Shown: positions 9,104 to 22,656 of the stretch, piece by piece
Layout of the letters: each line of letters opens with the position of its first letter
Position numbering within the stretch: the stretch's first letter is position 1
Assembly: GCA_009763385.1 (NCBI GenBank)
Contig: CM019826.1
Span: 57,719,127 to 57,783,126 of the forward strand
Source: Coix lacryma-jobi var. lacryma-jobi
Taxonomy: Eukaryota > Streptophyta > Magnoliopsida > Poales > Poaceae
Length of the DNA stretch: 64,000 nucleotides
Direction of reading: 5' to 3'
Translations under genes and position numbers: made by a program
Notes under the pieces: model-generated
What the model was told of the DNA's origin: nothing
The model's database searches: none
The model's input: only the letters and a program-made list of their open reading frames with translations

Positions 9104-12100
9104 TGTAACACCCTGTGTTTTCCATCATATTAAAAACCACTAAAAATTTAAACTTTTAAAAATTTACAACAAATTAAAACTTGACTAGTTATTTTCCGCA
9201 AAACCGTTTTAAAAATAATTTCTAAAACCCTTGCATCAAAATCCACCAGATGCATTTTTCGTGTTTCGTAGAATTAATTATAGCGCTAGGAATAGTTTTT
9301 AGGATTAGAAATCGCTTGGCTGCTTTTAAATTGTTTGCTTGGTGCTTGAAATGCTTGTTTGTTTGTTGAATGGTTGTGTGTTTGTTTTCTAGAATTTATT
9401 TGCGTCACTAAAAATACTTTTCTAGATACTTTATCCTATTCCTTTCTGATTCAAATTCGACTACCACCACAAATATTCCTTAAACTTTCCATCTCATTCC
9501 TTAAATTTCTGAACCCTCCTTCATCTCATATTTAATTTATTTTCTGGAAGAAAAATCGGGAATACATAAAACATCTTCTTCCGGGAAGATGAAAAATATT
9601 GGGCTATTTTATTTCTCCTCCTCTGGTACGGCTAGCTAAGCAGCACGACAGCATACCCCAGCTCAAGCACAGGTACATATGGCTGTCCAAAAAATATCTA
9701 CGAACCGCCGCCTTCCATACTCACGTTCACAAACCCAACCAGAGCAGCAACACAGGCACATCTCCTTCTCTTTCTTGAGCCGCTGACCAGTGGGGCCCGA
9801 CCATCAGGGTCGTCCCCCTCCTGTGCCCTGCGAAAGCCGAGCCGTACGCGCGCACCATACCCGCCACCGTAGCATCCCTGTGGTGGTTGACCTCCGTCCT
9901 GTGTCCAACCGCCTTACTGCTTCCCCAAGCCAGGCAGCACACACACGCATGGACGAAGGCTCCAACGTTGCTCGCATTGTACTCTACCGCCATTGAAGAT
10001 TCTAGATCGAAGATATTTTCCTGGCCACCGCCTTACTGTTCGGCACCGCCTCACGTCGCCCATAAAAAGGGCCGGCGAGCTCACCATGGTCGCGATGGGG
10101 GGGGAGAGTCCCAGGGAGCACAGGTCGGAGCTCGCCACAATCAGGGCCGCTCCCTCGCCTTGCACCCCTATTCCGTTCTCACCGCCATGACTTGAGGGCC
10201 GCCGAAGACACCATCGCGTACCGAAGCCGAGAGCGCAGCCGATGCCGCAGACTGCTCATCTCGACCGACTGCAGGAGCAAGCATCGACGGGCGCTACCAG
10301 ATGGACGGCCGTGGACGCCACGGAGCCCCTCTGCACCGACGAACGCCACCAGGAAACCGTGCCTCTGTGGCTGTGTGGCCGCCGGGCAGGAGCCTGCGTT
10401 CGCTGATCACCTCCGCTCGCCGCGAATGGTGCTGCCGCCGACCCGCGCCGTCGAGGCCGTTACTGCATCTCGACGCTGACAGCTTCTTCTGACTTTTCCC
10501 CTCGTCAGAGCCAAGCCGTGCGCCCTACTTCTTGCTCGACGCCCCGCCGCTCCACTCTGACGCCGCGGACAGCTCGCCTTTGCGCTCGCCGCGCCTCCAC
10601 CCCCGCCGGAGCCGGAGCTGAGCCCTCCTCGCCACCATTTCCGCCGCCATAACTAGCACAGCTGCCACCGGAGCCCGCTCCGCGCGCTGTTGTCGAGCGA
10701 CATCTCGAGGCCGAGCCGCCGGTGCTCCGCCTTCCCTGGCTGAGTGCCGCCTCGCCCGCTAAAGTTGGCCACCGCACGGAAGCTGAACTTGACGTCTGCC
10801 ATGCTCGCCTGCTCACTCTGCTCTTCTTCTCCTCTCTTTCTCCCCTCCCTTCTCTCTCTTGCTTGGACGATAGCACGGGAGAATGGGTTCAGGTGAACGA
10901 GTGGACGTGGAGGCGTTTGCACGTGACGGCATCCGGTCCTGGACTCCCAGCCACGTTGCAGCATCCAATGGGAGCAGGCCACCTCGCCCCTTGGGACCCA
11001 CACGTCAGTGACAAACAGCTCCCGCTCTCTCCTTCCCCCTCCTCCGGGGACCCGGTCCACACAGACCGCAGACAAGAGAAAGCACGATCTACCGATCGGT
11101 GCAAAGCCCCACCGCAGAGCACAGCCAGGCCACCTGACAGACCCACGCGTCAGCCTCTAAGACAGATCATAAACGCTAGGCGCACACGGGAAACGTACAC
11201 GGGAGACTAAAGTAAGCCTTTTCCTTTCTAGAAAAATTTCCAGAAAATTCCTAAAATAACTAGAGCCACCTTAGAGCCTACTCAAATTGTTCCCAGTCCC
11301 TTGCCATCAACCAAATTCCAGAAATATTTTTCCCAGTTCTATCCCATTCGCTTTTCGCCTACAAACTTAGAAAATTCATATCTCTGTCATCTAAACTCCA
11401 AACCCCGTAATCTGTCCACCAAAAATCATCTAAAACAAAGCCCTACACATTCATATTATTTTCCTAATTTTTGGTGCCCATTTAAATTCTAGTTATGTTT
11501 GTTGCTCTGTTTCTTTTATAGACTTGATAACCGTAGTTGCACCCATCCACCTAAGCACCATATATTCGAATAAGGATGTACACTAAGACACGTACACGAA
11601 TACTCGAATATAAATACAATCTCTTACATATAATAATAATAATAATAATAATAATAGCAATATTAAAAGGGTAATAGTCATAGCCTGAATAATAAACCTG
11701 ATCAAGCTCTTAACCTCATATATTTGCGTGTCCATGAACACATGTCACGTACATGGCCACTCAAATATACGCACACATAGTTATAACCTTGCACACGTAT
11801 GTGGACATATGCTTATTTGTATATATCTCTATTAGTAAGCGATATGTCTTTATATGTCGAACCCTCTCTTGCTAACCCATGATGCATATACATATGCATG
11901 TGCGTATATGTCGTTTACCTTAACCTCCTATCCCTCTCTATATTAACCCTAGGTACATATATATGTGTATGCACTGCTGATCATAAACTGACATAATAAT
12001 GATATAACTAAAAGAAACCCACCAACCTAAATATAATCAACCCTCTTGCTTGATCATGCTTGTTGTGCTATTCTTGTTTGTCGATGCTAGATCGCGTAAG

Positions 12101-12275
12101 ATAGAAGACGTGAGAAGACCCCGATGGAACCCGAAGGATGAAGAACTACCGGAGATCGAAGGAATAAGGATCAAGATCGCAAGACAAGGAAGCATCGACT
12201 GCGAGTGCAGGCAAGTCCTAATTCCCTTTCCCACCTTCCACCAAATCTTCTTATCTCTATTCTCCACCTACCACT
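9104..12275 (+). repeat. 3' LTR of element B, left part
   Basis: Starts TGTAACACCCTG and is interrupted by element C after CCACT at 12271-12275. It contains a GC-rich island at about 9980-11200 and an (AAT)n microsatellite. A short acidic sense reading segment at about 12085-12210 ends in CAG/GCAAGT. I see no host gene; the overlapping frames of 60-160 codons in the island run on both strands. Confidence 0.8.
11631..11656. repeat. (TAA)n microsatellite
   Basis: About 8.5 perfect trinucleotide units within the LTR of element B. Confidence 0.9.
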
Positions 12276-15200
12276 TGTCACACCCCAATTTTAAGAACAA
12301 AATTAGAGCACAATATATGTATGCCAAGATCAATATTCATACATATATCGACATCATAGTAAATATCAAAACAATGTTTTATTAATATATCGAACATTAT
12401 TACAAAAATGACCCTCGAGTCTAAAAGAAAAGTACAGACTTTCAGTCTAACTCTAATGTAGACTCGCGGAAACTGGACGCCATCTCCACAGGAAGGTCGA
12501 TCGGCGGCTGCGCCATCCTAGTACAAGCCGTCTGGGTCGTATCCACCGTCTTCTGGGTACAAGTGGTCGGGGTCGTATCCACCGTCTTCTCGGTACTCGA
12601 GCTCCGCGTCGTAGACTCCAACGTCTAGGTGGGGTAGCAGGAGGTTCAAAGAGGAAGGGTGAGTACATCGAAATGTACTCCGCAAGTGTAGGAAATATAT
12701 GCTTATGAGGCTAATAACAAAGGTAGGCCGACTCTGTTTGACTCAAGCGCCTAAAGCAACACATCCTATTAAATCATATTTCCTATGCACCTATTTACTA
12801 GGTTATAACAATAGTCTCCATCTGTAACAGTAACCACACTCGGAGTCGCACCGAGCAAACCACACTCGGAGTCACACCGAGCAACCAACACTTGGAGTCC
12901 ACCAAGCAACCACACTTGGAGTCACACCAAGCAACCACACCTGAAGACCATCAGGCAAACCACACCTGAAGTCCATCAGATGACCCGAACCAGGTCGTTA
13001 CAAGGAGTCCTATGTGTATTAGTTCCATACGTCACGACATAGAGAGCTACCTTCCGTAATAACACCAGGTCTGCGTCCGAGCCTGGGAGTCACTCCCGTA
13101 CCAAGCAGTAACCTGCGTAGAAGAAGCCTTTGTACCCATGTCATATGAGACTAATAACCACATAAGGCTTCTCTAACGAACTAGAACCAACCCACCAACT
13201 AATCTCGAAGAAGTCCAAGCCCGGTCATGACCGTGAGCACGGCTGATATATCAGTTTTAATACTCTGCAGAGTTCGCACATCTTTACCTATGAGTCATGC
13301 GTTCCCCATCACGCTAAATACTGCCAAGGTGCACAGCGGGGTCGCACTACAAGGCCGTTACAAAGCCGCCTCCAAGCCCGTTCCACACGTACCTCTAAGG
13401 TTTCACCCCGTACAAAGGTCTACGACCCCCAGGGCCCCCTTGTGAGCCACTAAAACAAACCCCGTGTGGACCCTCAACTTGGAGGAAACTAATTAATTAG
13501 CCAATCCCAGAGCCATATAGGCCTCATGGTTTGCGCTTTTAAGCCGGATTACAGGCTTCGAGAACCGGGTCGTAGGGATCCAGGCAGGATAAGTCTAGCA
13601 CAAGCCCAGAACCAGAAACCAAAACCAGCTGCCGAGTCCCACGGCACAAAAACCACCACACGGTCCATCCTGCCGGATTTACCTACTCACCATACTACTC
13701 ATTACTAGTCCATGTTCCATAGATCATTAATCAAGTTTAATTATTTAACCACCATCCCATCCCAAGACAGCAAGGCTAAGCATGACTTCTACCCAACACA
13801 ACCCAAACCAGGTGTCAAGGAAAATATAATCAAATGCTAGTAAACCATATCATGGGATTTAATTTAAGACTGCATGCATCTACTGGATCTAACTACTCTA
13901 ACTCAAAATAAAATAAATACGGGAGCAAGATGTTCAAGGACACTTGCCTTCGGGCTGGGTCGAATCGACGAAGGCACAAGCTAGATCAGAAGGTTCCACG
14001 TAGCTCGCACTCGCTGGATCAAACATCATCACATGGCTCAAACAAAGCAATATAAGAAACATTACATCAACAGTATAAAAACAGAACGTAAATAGATCTA
14101 CTGCGTAGAGCTCGATGAGACGAATCTAACGCAAGCGTAACGGGTCAAATCGGAGTTAAAACGTGAAAGTTATAAGCGTTTGAAATCGAGTGGCAAAACT
14201 GTAATTTGTTTGAACTGATTTTGCATTTAAAATAAATAAAATCTGTAAAAAGAAAAGGGCGAGGACCGGGCCTCGTTTACGTGAAAAGTCTAGGGCTAAA
14301 CTGAAAGGTTTTCAAGACTCATTGAACAGGTCTGATGGAGCGCTGGGTTGTTTTGGGAAACTTCAGGGGGTTTTCTGCTAAAGGACGGGGACGGCCGGCG
14401 TGGCTGCTGACCGTGCGCCATGTGTCGCGACGGAACTGGGCCGGTCTGCTAGGTGGCGGTGGACGCGATGACGTCGGCGTCGTGGACCGTGTCCATGGAT
14501 CCATAAACCCGGTCCATACCGGTTCGCGTGATCTAATCTAATCCTGGCCGCTGGCTATGGATCCGACGGCGCAGGGGAATTCCAGGAGGGGGGCTGGCCG
14601 CCGGCAACACTGCACGCGACGGTGTCATGCGGTGCACGACGGCGCCATGGGGGAAGGTGCTCGGAAAACCGCTACAGAACGGTAGAGGGAACGGGGATAG
14701 GCGGAACATGTCGAAGAGCTCACCGCGAACTTGATTGTGCTGTTCTTGACGTCGGTGACAGCTCGGGCAGGGGTGGTCCACGGTGGAGGCGGATGGAGGC
14801 GAAGGCGGCGCTGCGGCGGGCGCTCAGAGAGGCCCCACGAAGGTGGTAGACGCTGCGGGGCTTGGCGGATTCGACGGAGAAGCTCGCTGCGGTCCTGGTG
14901 AAGGCGTCCTCGACGCCTATCGAGGCCCGGGAGAGGCTGGTGATGGGGGATGGCGGCGGTGAAGCTCTGTTATGGCGGTGGTGTCGCGGTGGGGGATCCA
15001 GAGGGCAGAAGAGAGCTCCAGGAGACGAGAGGGAGTGGCGTGGGCTGGTGCGGATACCCTGATTCGTGCCTATTTGAGGGGCAGGGGAGATAGGGCGGTG
15101 GAGCTTACTCGGCGCGTGCCCGAGTCTGACGGATCGGAGAGGCGGCGTGTGCGGTGATGCCGGTTCGGCCGTTGCACGGGGATAAGGGAAGGGAAGCGGA

Positions 15201-16223
15201 TCACCTTGCGCTACGGATGTGTGTGAAATGGTAGCTACGGCTGGTTTGCGTGGGGAAGGGTGCGACGCAGAGCCTGGTTGCCCGGTGAAGCTTGCGGGCA
15301 CGATTCGGTGGAGGAAGAGCTGACGGCTGGGTCTGGGATCGATCTCAGCTACGCGAGGAGTGCGGAGGAGGGGGATACCGATCCCCGCACGGTGCATGGT
15401 GGATTGCTGCGCCCGCGCGGAGCGTGCGGAGGGCGCGGGGAATTCGGGCATGGCCGGTGCGCAGCGCAGAAAGCAGAGGAGAACGAGGGGCTAGAGGAGG
15501 GGGAAAACCCTGACGGGTGGACCCCAGATGTCAGCGAGTGCAAGCGTGGCGCCCTGTTGGCAGTGAGAGAGCGGTGAGGGTGCGGGTGTGGAGCTGGGCT
15601 GGCCTGTCGGCTGCGCGCGGGGAGGGCGTGCGGGAAGGGGAAGGGGGTTGGGCCGTGCGCAAGTGAGGGAGAGTTGGGCTGGAGGGAGATGGGCTGAAGG
15701 CCAGGGCGCGGTGAGGAAAGAGGGAGGGGTGGGCCTTCTCGGGCTGAGGAGAGGGAAATGGAGGGAGAAGGAGGTCGGGCCGCGGGGGAGGAATGCGCGC
15801 CGGGTTAAGCAGGCCGGGAGGAAAGAGTTGGGTTGGGCCGAGGAGTGAAATAGGGAGAGGAAGGAGAGGGCTTTGCCTTTTTTTCATTTTATTTTCCAAA
15901 TCCTTTTCGAAATTCAAAATCAAAACCGTTTGAAATCAAAACAGTTCGCAAAGTTTCAAAAACATTTTCCCTAGATTTTGAAAATAAAACTTTGGATTTG
16001 ATTTTATAAAGTTTTTCATAAATATTTTATTTCTTTCTTAAATAGAATAAAACTGATTCGCCCTATTCGGGTTTAACAAAATTTCTTTTTTCACTCCATA
16101 AAATTATGCAACGGCATGAATGCAACAAACATCTGGTTAGGATTTTTCCTCCATCTAGGATTTTGGCTATTTCTTTATTAAATTCTAATTTATTTTAATT
16201 AATTAAACACCCAGGGTGTTACA
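12276..16223 (-). repeat. 3' LTR of element C (3948 bp)
   Basis: Plus-strand ends TGTCACACC ... GGTGTTACA. It has a GC-rich island at about 14390-15850. Short tandem repeats of ACTCGGAGT/ACACCGAGCA type lie at about 12835-12975. The conserved hairpin at 12661-12680 (GAGTACAT, CGAA loop, ATGTACTC) lies 384 nt from the LTR end. The long frames in the island recur in the other LTR only because the LTRs are copies. Confidence 0.9.
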
Positions 16224-16238
16224 AACTTACCCCCTTAA
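16224..16238 (-). promoter_or_regulatory. Polypurine tract of element C
   Basis: Minus strand TTAAGGGGGTAAGTT abuts the 3' LTR start TGTAACACC. Confidence 0.7.
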
Positions 16239-16497
16239 CTTGAATCTCGTCCCGAGATTCGGGGAGGCTACAGTCAATACAAAGAAGCAAATCAAACAAG
16301 TGCACAAGTACATATCAATCAACGTGCTATGATTTCAACAATTAGGGTGGGCATCCTACTATTGGAGGACCTACTTTTAAAAAGAGTTTGAATTTTCAGC
16401 AGAGAAAGGATCCACAGAAGTGGGAAAACGGGCGAGGCTTTTAAAAATAGTTTTGTAAACTCGACGACTGACTAGGCTAGCGTCCTACGGTCAACAC

Positions 16498-16510
16498 GGC
16501 TTTGATACCA
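16498..16510 (-). promoter_or_regulatory. Primer-binding site of element C
   Basis: Minus strand TGGTATCAAAGCC, three bases after the 5' LTR end. Confidence 0.85.
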
Positions 16511-16513
16511 CTC

Positions 16514-19500
16514 TGTCACACCCCAATTTTAAGAATAAAATTGGAGAACAATATATGTATGCCAGGATCAATATTCATACATATATCGACATCATAGTAA
16601 ATATCAAAACAATGTTTTATTAATATATCGAACATTATTACAAAAATGACCCTCGGGTCTAAAAGAAAAGTATAGACTCTCGAGTCTAACTCTAATGTAG
16701 ACTCGTGGAAACTGGACGCCATCTCCACAGGAAGGTCGACCGGGGGCTGCGCCATCCTAGTACAAGCCGTCTAGGTCGTATCCACCGTCTTCTGGGTACA
16801 AGTGGTCGGGGTCGTATCCAACGACTTCTCGGTACTCCTGCTCCGCGTCGTAGACTCCAACGTCTGGGTGAGGTAGCAGGGGTTCAAAGAGGAAGGGTGA
16901 GTACATCGAAATATACTCTGCAAGTGTAGGAAATAAATGCTTATGAGGCTAATAACAAAGGTAGGCTGACTCTGTTTGACTCAAGCGCCTAAAGCAACAC
17001 ATCCTATTAAATCCTATTTCCTATGCACCTATTTACTAGGTTATAACCACAGTCTCCATCTGTAACAATAACCACACTCGGAGTCGCACCGTGCAAACCA
17101 CACTCGGAGTCACACCGAGCAAACCACACTCGGAGTCACACCGAGCAACCAACACTTGGAGTCCACCAAGCAACCACACTTGGAGTCACACCAAGCAACC
17201 ACACGTGAAGTCCATCAGGCAAACCACACCTGAAGTCCATCAGATGACCCGAACCAGGTCGTTACAAGGAGTCCTATGTGTATTAGTTCCATACGTCACG
17301 ACATAGAGAGCTACCTTCCGTAATAACACCAGGTCTGCGCCCGAGCCTGGGAGTCACTCCCGTACCAAGCAGTAACCCGCGTAGAAGAAGCCTCTGTACC
17401 CATGTCATATGAGACTAATAACCACATAAGGCTTCTCTAACGAACTGGAACCAATCCACCAACTAATCTCGAAGAAGTCCAAGCCCGCTCGTGACCGTGA
17501 GCACGGCTGATATATCAGTTTTAATACTCTGCAGAGTTCACACATCTTTACCCATGAGTCATGCGTTCCCCATCACGCTAAACACTGCCAAGGTGCACAG
17601 CGGGGTCGCACTACAAGGTCGTTACAAAGCCGCCTCCAAGCCCGTTCCACACGTACCTCTAAGGTTTCACCCCGTACAAAGGCTACGACCCCCAGGGCCC
17701 CCTCGTGAGCCACTAAAACAAACCCCGTGTGGACCCTCAACTTGGAGGAAACTAATTAATTAGCCAATCCCAGAGCCATATAGGCCTCATGGTTTGCGCT
17801 GTTAAGCCGGGTTACAGGCTTCGAGAACCGGGTCCTAGGGATCCAGGCAGGATAAGTCTAGCACAAGCCCAGAACCAGAAACCAAAACCAGCTGCTGAGT
17901 CCCACGGCACAAAAACCACCACACGGTCCATCCTGCCGGATTTACCTACTCACCATACTACTCATTACTGGTCCATGTTCCATAGATCATTAATCAAGTT
18001 TAATTATTTAACCACCATCCCATCCCAAGACAGCAAGGCTAAGCATGACTTGTACCCAACACAACCCAAACCAGGTGTCAAGGAAAATATAATCAAATGC
18101 TAGTAAACCATATCATGAGATTCAATTTAAGACTGCATGCATCTACTGGATCTAACTACTCTAACTCAAAATAAAATAAATACGGGAGCAAGATGTTCAA
18201 GGACACTTGCCTTCGGGCTGGGTCGAATCGACGAAGGCACAAGCTAGATCAGAAGGTTCCACGTAGCTCGCACTCGTTGGATCAAATATCATCACATGGC
18301 TCAAACAAAGCAATATAAGAAACATTACATCAATAGTATAAAAACAGAACCTAAATAGATCTACTGCGTAGAGCTCGACGAGACAAATCTAACGCAAGCG
18401 TAACGGGTCAAATCGGAGTTAAAACGTGAAAGTTATAAGCGTTTGAAATCAAGTGGCAAAACTGTAATTTGTTTGAACTGATTTTGCATTTAAAATAAAT
18501 AAAATCTGTAAAAAGAAAAGGGCGAGGACCGGGCCTCGTTTACGTGAAAACTCTAGGGCTAAACTGAAAGGTTTTCAAGACTCATTGAACAGGTCTGATG
18601 GAGCGCTGGGTTGTTTTGGGAAACTTCAGGGGGTTTTCTGCAAAAGGACGGGGACGGCCGGCGTGGCTGCTGACCGTGCGCCATGTGTCGCGACGGAACT
18701 GGGCCGGTCTGCTAGGTGGCGGTGGACGCGATGACGTCGGCGCCGTGGACCGTGTCCATGGATCCATAAACCCGGTCCATACCGGTTCGCGTGATCTAAT
18801 CTAATCCTGGCCGCTGGCTATGGATCCGACGGCGCAGGGGAATTCCAGGAGGGGGGCTGGCCGCCGGCAACACTGCACGCGACGGTGTCATGCGGTGCAC
18901 GACGGCGCCATGGGGGAAGGTGCTCGGAAAACCGCTACAGAACGGTAGAGGCAACGGGGATAGGCGGAACATGTCGAAGAGCTCACCGCGAACTTGATTG
19001 TGCTGTTCTTGACGTCGGTGACAGCTCGGGCAGGGGTGGTCCACGGTGGAGGCGGATGGAGGCGAAGGCGGCGCTGCGGCGGGCGCTCAGAGAGGCCCCA
19101 CGAAGGTGGTAGACGCTGCGGGGCTTGGCGGATTCGACGGAGAAGCTCGCTGCGGTCCTGGTGAAGGCGTCCTCGACGCCTATCGAGGCCCGGGAGAGGC
19201 TGGTGATGGGGGATGGCGGCGGTGAAGCTCTGTTATGGCGGTGGTGTCGCGGTGGGGGATCCAGAGGGCAGAAGAGAGCTCCGGGAGACGAGAGGGAGTG
19301 GCGTGGGCTGGTGCGGATACCCTGATTCGTGCCTATTTGAGGGGCAGGGGAGATAGGGCGGTGGAGCTTACTCGGCGCGTGCCCGAGTCTGACGGATCGG
19401 AGAGGCGGCGTGTGCGGTGATGCCGGTTCGGCCGTTGCACGGGGATAAGGGAAGGGAAGCGGATCACCTTGCGCTACGGATGTGTGTGAAATGGTAGCTA

Positions 19501-20470
19501 CGGCTGGTTTGCGTGGGGAAGGGTGCGACGCAGAGCCTGGTTGCCCGGTGAAGCTTGCGGGCACGATTCGGTGGAGGAAGAGCTGACGGCTGGGTCTGGG
19601 ATCGATCTCAGCTACGCGAGGAGTGCGGAGGAGGGGGATACCGATCCCCGCACGGTGCATGGTGGATTGCTGCGCCCGCGCGGAGCGTGCGGAGGGCGCG
19701 GGGAATTCGGGCATGGCCGGTGCGCAGCGCAGAAAGCAGAGGAGAACGAGGGGCTAGAGGAGGGGGAAAACCCTGACGGGTGGACCCCAGATGTCAGCGA
19801 GTGCAAGCGTGGCGCCCTGTTGGCAGTGAGAGAGCGGTGAGGGTGCGGGTGTGGAGCTGGGCTGGCCTGTCGGCTGCGCGCGGGGAGGGCGTGCGGGAAG
19901 GGGAACGGGGTTGGGCCGTGCGCAAGTGAGGGTGAGTTGGGCTGAAGGCCAGGGCGCGGTGAGGAAAGAGGGAGGGGTGGGCCTACTCGGGCTGAGGAGA
20001 GGGAAATGGAGGGAGAAGGAGGTCGGGCCGCGGGGGAGGAATGCGCGCCGGGTTAAGCAGGCCGGGAGGAAAGAGTTGGGTTGGGCCGAGGAGTGAAATA
20101 GGGAGAGGAAGGAGAGGGCTTTGCCTTTTTTTCATTTTATTTTCCAAATCCTTTTCGAAATTCAAAATCAAAACCGTTTGAAATCAAAACAGTTCGCAAA
20201 GTTTCAAAAACATTTTCCCTAGATTTTGAAAATAAAACTTTGGATTTGATTTTATAAAGTTTTTCATAAATATTTTATTTCTTTCTTAAATAGAATAAAT
20301 CTGATTCGCCCTATTCGGGTTTAACAAAATTTCTTTTTCACCCCATAAAATTATGCAACGGCATGAATGCAACAAACATCTGGTTAGGATTTTTCCTCCA
20401 TCTAGGATTTTGGCTATTTCTTTATTAAATTCTAATTTATTTTAATTAATTAAACACCCGGGGTGTTACA
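16514..20470 (-). repeat. 5' LTR of element C (3957 bp)
   Basis: It aligns along its length to 12276-16223 with few differences. These include one extra ACTCGGAGT repeat unit near 17100 and a short deletion near 19930 relative to the other LTR. Its copy of the conserved hairpin (16898-16919) is weaker (TGAGTAC/ATACTCT). Confidence 0.9.
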
Positions 20471-22099
20471 CCGCTCTAGCCAAATCATACACTACACTCA
20501 TACTACCCCTACCATACCTTGCCACATAACCTATCCTTTTCCTCCAAATGCCACCACTCCTAACCACCTCATTTCCAACAAATACCATATTTAGCCACCA
20601 CCACCACCATAAAGCCTATCCTATCCCATCCACCCAACTTGCCACTCCTAAACCACCTCTTATCCACCACCTCCACCATATAAACCACTCTCACCTTCAA
20701 TTCATTTAACATATTTAATATGCTCAATTTATATTATTAATGATATTATGATAAATGTAATTTAATGTGAACATGATAATATGACTATATGAAACATATG
20801 AACCATGATGCTAATTGAACTGGATAACAAAACTGTTTTTCTGACCGAGCAAGTGGAAGGTACTTCACGTGCTGTGAAACTACATCTTGGACAGGTTCGC
20901 CTAGTGAGGGTTCCTGTTTGGAGACACTTGTTTTGGTCATATAAGAACTAGTTCATTGGCCTCTCGCGTCTGGACAGAAACGCGTCCAGCCACATGTCCT
21001 GTATGGGCAGGTGGGATTCCACACCCCGATAGGTGAAGTATGAAGTTCTGCCAGGAGGCCGAGGTGGCGACGGTTTAGCAGGAGATGGCACGACTGCTAT
21101 GTGATCTCTCATGGCCTGGTCGGCGTGGTTGCTAAGTGGTCTTCCATGTTAAATTCTCGTTGGGCCGTGTGCGCTCCCCCCCCTCTATTGATATTGTTAT
21201 TTTGCTAGCGTTGGACCATGCGTGGTCTGTTTCCGGCCCCTGGGTAAACCATGGCAAGAGTCATATGGAACCTATGGTTGTGAAACCAACCGGGTACGGA
21301 GTCCTAGTAGGCACTGTTTATACCATGACGATGGTGTGGATTGTGTCTACTGTGTGGGGAAAATTGGACAACTGCTGCAGTAGTATAACTTCATTCCTAT
21401 TCGAATAGCCACGTGCTTGGTTATGGGCAACCTCCTGGAATGCGGACACCAATGATTAGGTGTTTTCAAAATGAAACTCGTGATAATATGGTATGTTACT
21501 ATAATAACTTAATCTTCGGGAACTAGCGAGAAGGTAGACTCTCTCCTAGGACCCAACCCTTAATTTATTTATAACTTAACTATACTTCTTTCACTTTCCA
21601 TCATAACCACCTCCATATATAACCTTATCTTTCCCTTAGCCTGCACCACAAATTAGGACTTGCTGAGTACGTATGTACTCAATCCCCTTGCTACTATGTT
21701 TTTAGGAGTGAAGCCACATGAGCACTCGCAAGGATGAGCTGTCGATGCACTCACAAGGAATGGAACTATAGGAGGATACCCGAAGATAAAGCTGGACGAC
21801 CACAAGAAGGAGCTACACAAGGACGACGATGTAGGAACGCACATAGGATAAGGTTTACGTCCACACTCCAAGCTGCCTGTCGGAATGGAGCCACGGCGTC
21901 ATAGGATCGTTGTGTTAGACTCTGATGTTTGCTATAAGGCCCGTGGCCCGAGTCTTGTAATATGAACTTTGTAACATGTTTTCCCCGTTAGAAATAAAAG
22001 TATGGATTTTTGATATCAATCTTGTTGATCTATGCGTATCAGCAACTGATCCAGGGACTGATACGATGCACAGTGGACCCTCTAGAAGGGGGGCCCTCA
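20471..22099 (+). repeat. 3' LTR of element B, right part
   Basis: Continues the LTR after element C and ends ...CCCTCA at 22099. Conserved hairpin TGAGTAC/GTACTCA at 21664-21681, 418 nt before the end. The first 350 bp have no counterpart in the visible part of the 5' LTR because element A cut it there. Confidence 0.8.
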
Positions 22100-22283
22100 C
22101 AGGTACGGATCGAGGCCAAGCCTCGCGAGTGACAGTGGCAGAGGATCAGTGACAGGGGGAGTCTTTGGTCCGTCAGTTAGTCAGCGGATTTCTTGTCAGC
22201 TGTTTGCCAGGGGTTTCAGTGTCAGTGGGTCTTTCACCGGCTGTTCAGAGCTTTCATCGTCAGTTTCTCTGTTCTTGTCAGCC

Positions 22284-22656
22284 ATGCCGCGCTGCAAGAA
22301 CGTTGGTGGTGGCCCAGGGGACTCTCCTCCACGTCCCCCCCTTTCGGTCAGAGGCCCGGGAAGGGGAAGTTGATCACGCGTAGGAAGCGCTCTAGAGACG
22401 AGCGAGAGGCAGTTCAGGCCAGGCGATTGCAGACGCCGCAGAGCGTGCCGAGCAGGGTGGCAGTGCTGGTGGACTTCAGATTCAGGACCAGTTGTCCCCC
22501 GACAAGCGGCGTGCAGTTGAGGAGGTCGAGCGTCGACACGGCTCGCCGACTGGCACTCTTATGGCCGCCGGTCGTCGGACGACGTTCACCTCACCCGGGG
22601 TCGAGCCCCAGAGCTCACAGCAGGGCCAGGCAGAGGCCGAGGCAGCTGAGGCAGAG
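22284..22656 (+). pseudogene. Accessory (possibly envelope-like) gene of element H, 5' part, frameshifted
   Basis: The likely start is ATG at 22284. The reading moves through three frames: first frame to about 22340, second to about 22440, third to 22656, which implies two small indels. The third frame ends in an Ala-Glu repeat (GCAGAG units). Element D inserted in that repeat and duplicated CAGAG. After D the same phase continues at 39614, so both sides belong to one gene. 22100-22283 is upstream non-coding sequence. Confidence 0.6.
22652..22656. repeat. Target-site duplication of element D, left copy
   Basis: CAGAG directly before the 5' LTR; the same five bases follow the 3' LTR at 39609-39613. 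Confidence 0.9.

Larger units (their letters stand above)
16224..16513 (-). other. Minimal core of element C
   Basis: On the minus strand: primer-binding site, about 250 bp without a gene, a CGGGACGAGATTC motif (16242-16254), then a polypurine tract (16238-16224). The features needed for reverse transcription are present without any protein gene. Confidence 0.85.
12276..20470 (-). mobile_element. Element C: two 4-kb LTRs around a 290-bp core
   Basis: Two near-identical LTRs (12276-16223 and 16514-20470) flank only 290 bp, which holds just a primer-binding site and a polypurine tract. Orientation is minus, so the right LTR is the 5' LTR. The flanks are CCACT (12271-12275) and CCGCT (20471-20475), a 5-bp TSD with one substitution. 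There is no coding capacity; any movement would need proteins from a related element. Confidence 0.9.
5346..22099 (+). mobile_element. Element B: long-LTR gypsy-type element without pol, interrupted by element C
   Basis: The visible 5' LTR part (5346-6616) and the right part of the 3' LTR (20825-22099) are near-identical copies. Between the LTRs are a primer-binding site, 2.5 kb of internal DNA with no recognisable gag, protease, RT, RNase H or integrase, and a polypurine tract. Element C splits the 3' LTR. Joined, the LTR would be about 4.8 kb. This is the layout of a large retrotransposon derivative (LARD). B is inserted in Copia element H at 22099/22100; the other flank is outside the window. 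Confidence 0.8.

Noticed and set aside
14720..15451. 243-codon minus-strand frame, seen again at 18983-19714
   Set aside because: Both lie in the GC-rich island of the two LTRs of element C; the identity comes from LTR duplication. Composition is Pro/Ser/Arg-rich, typical of chance frames in GC-rich DNA, with no recognisable domain.
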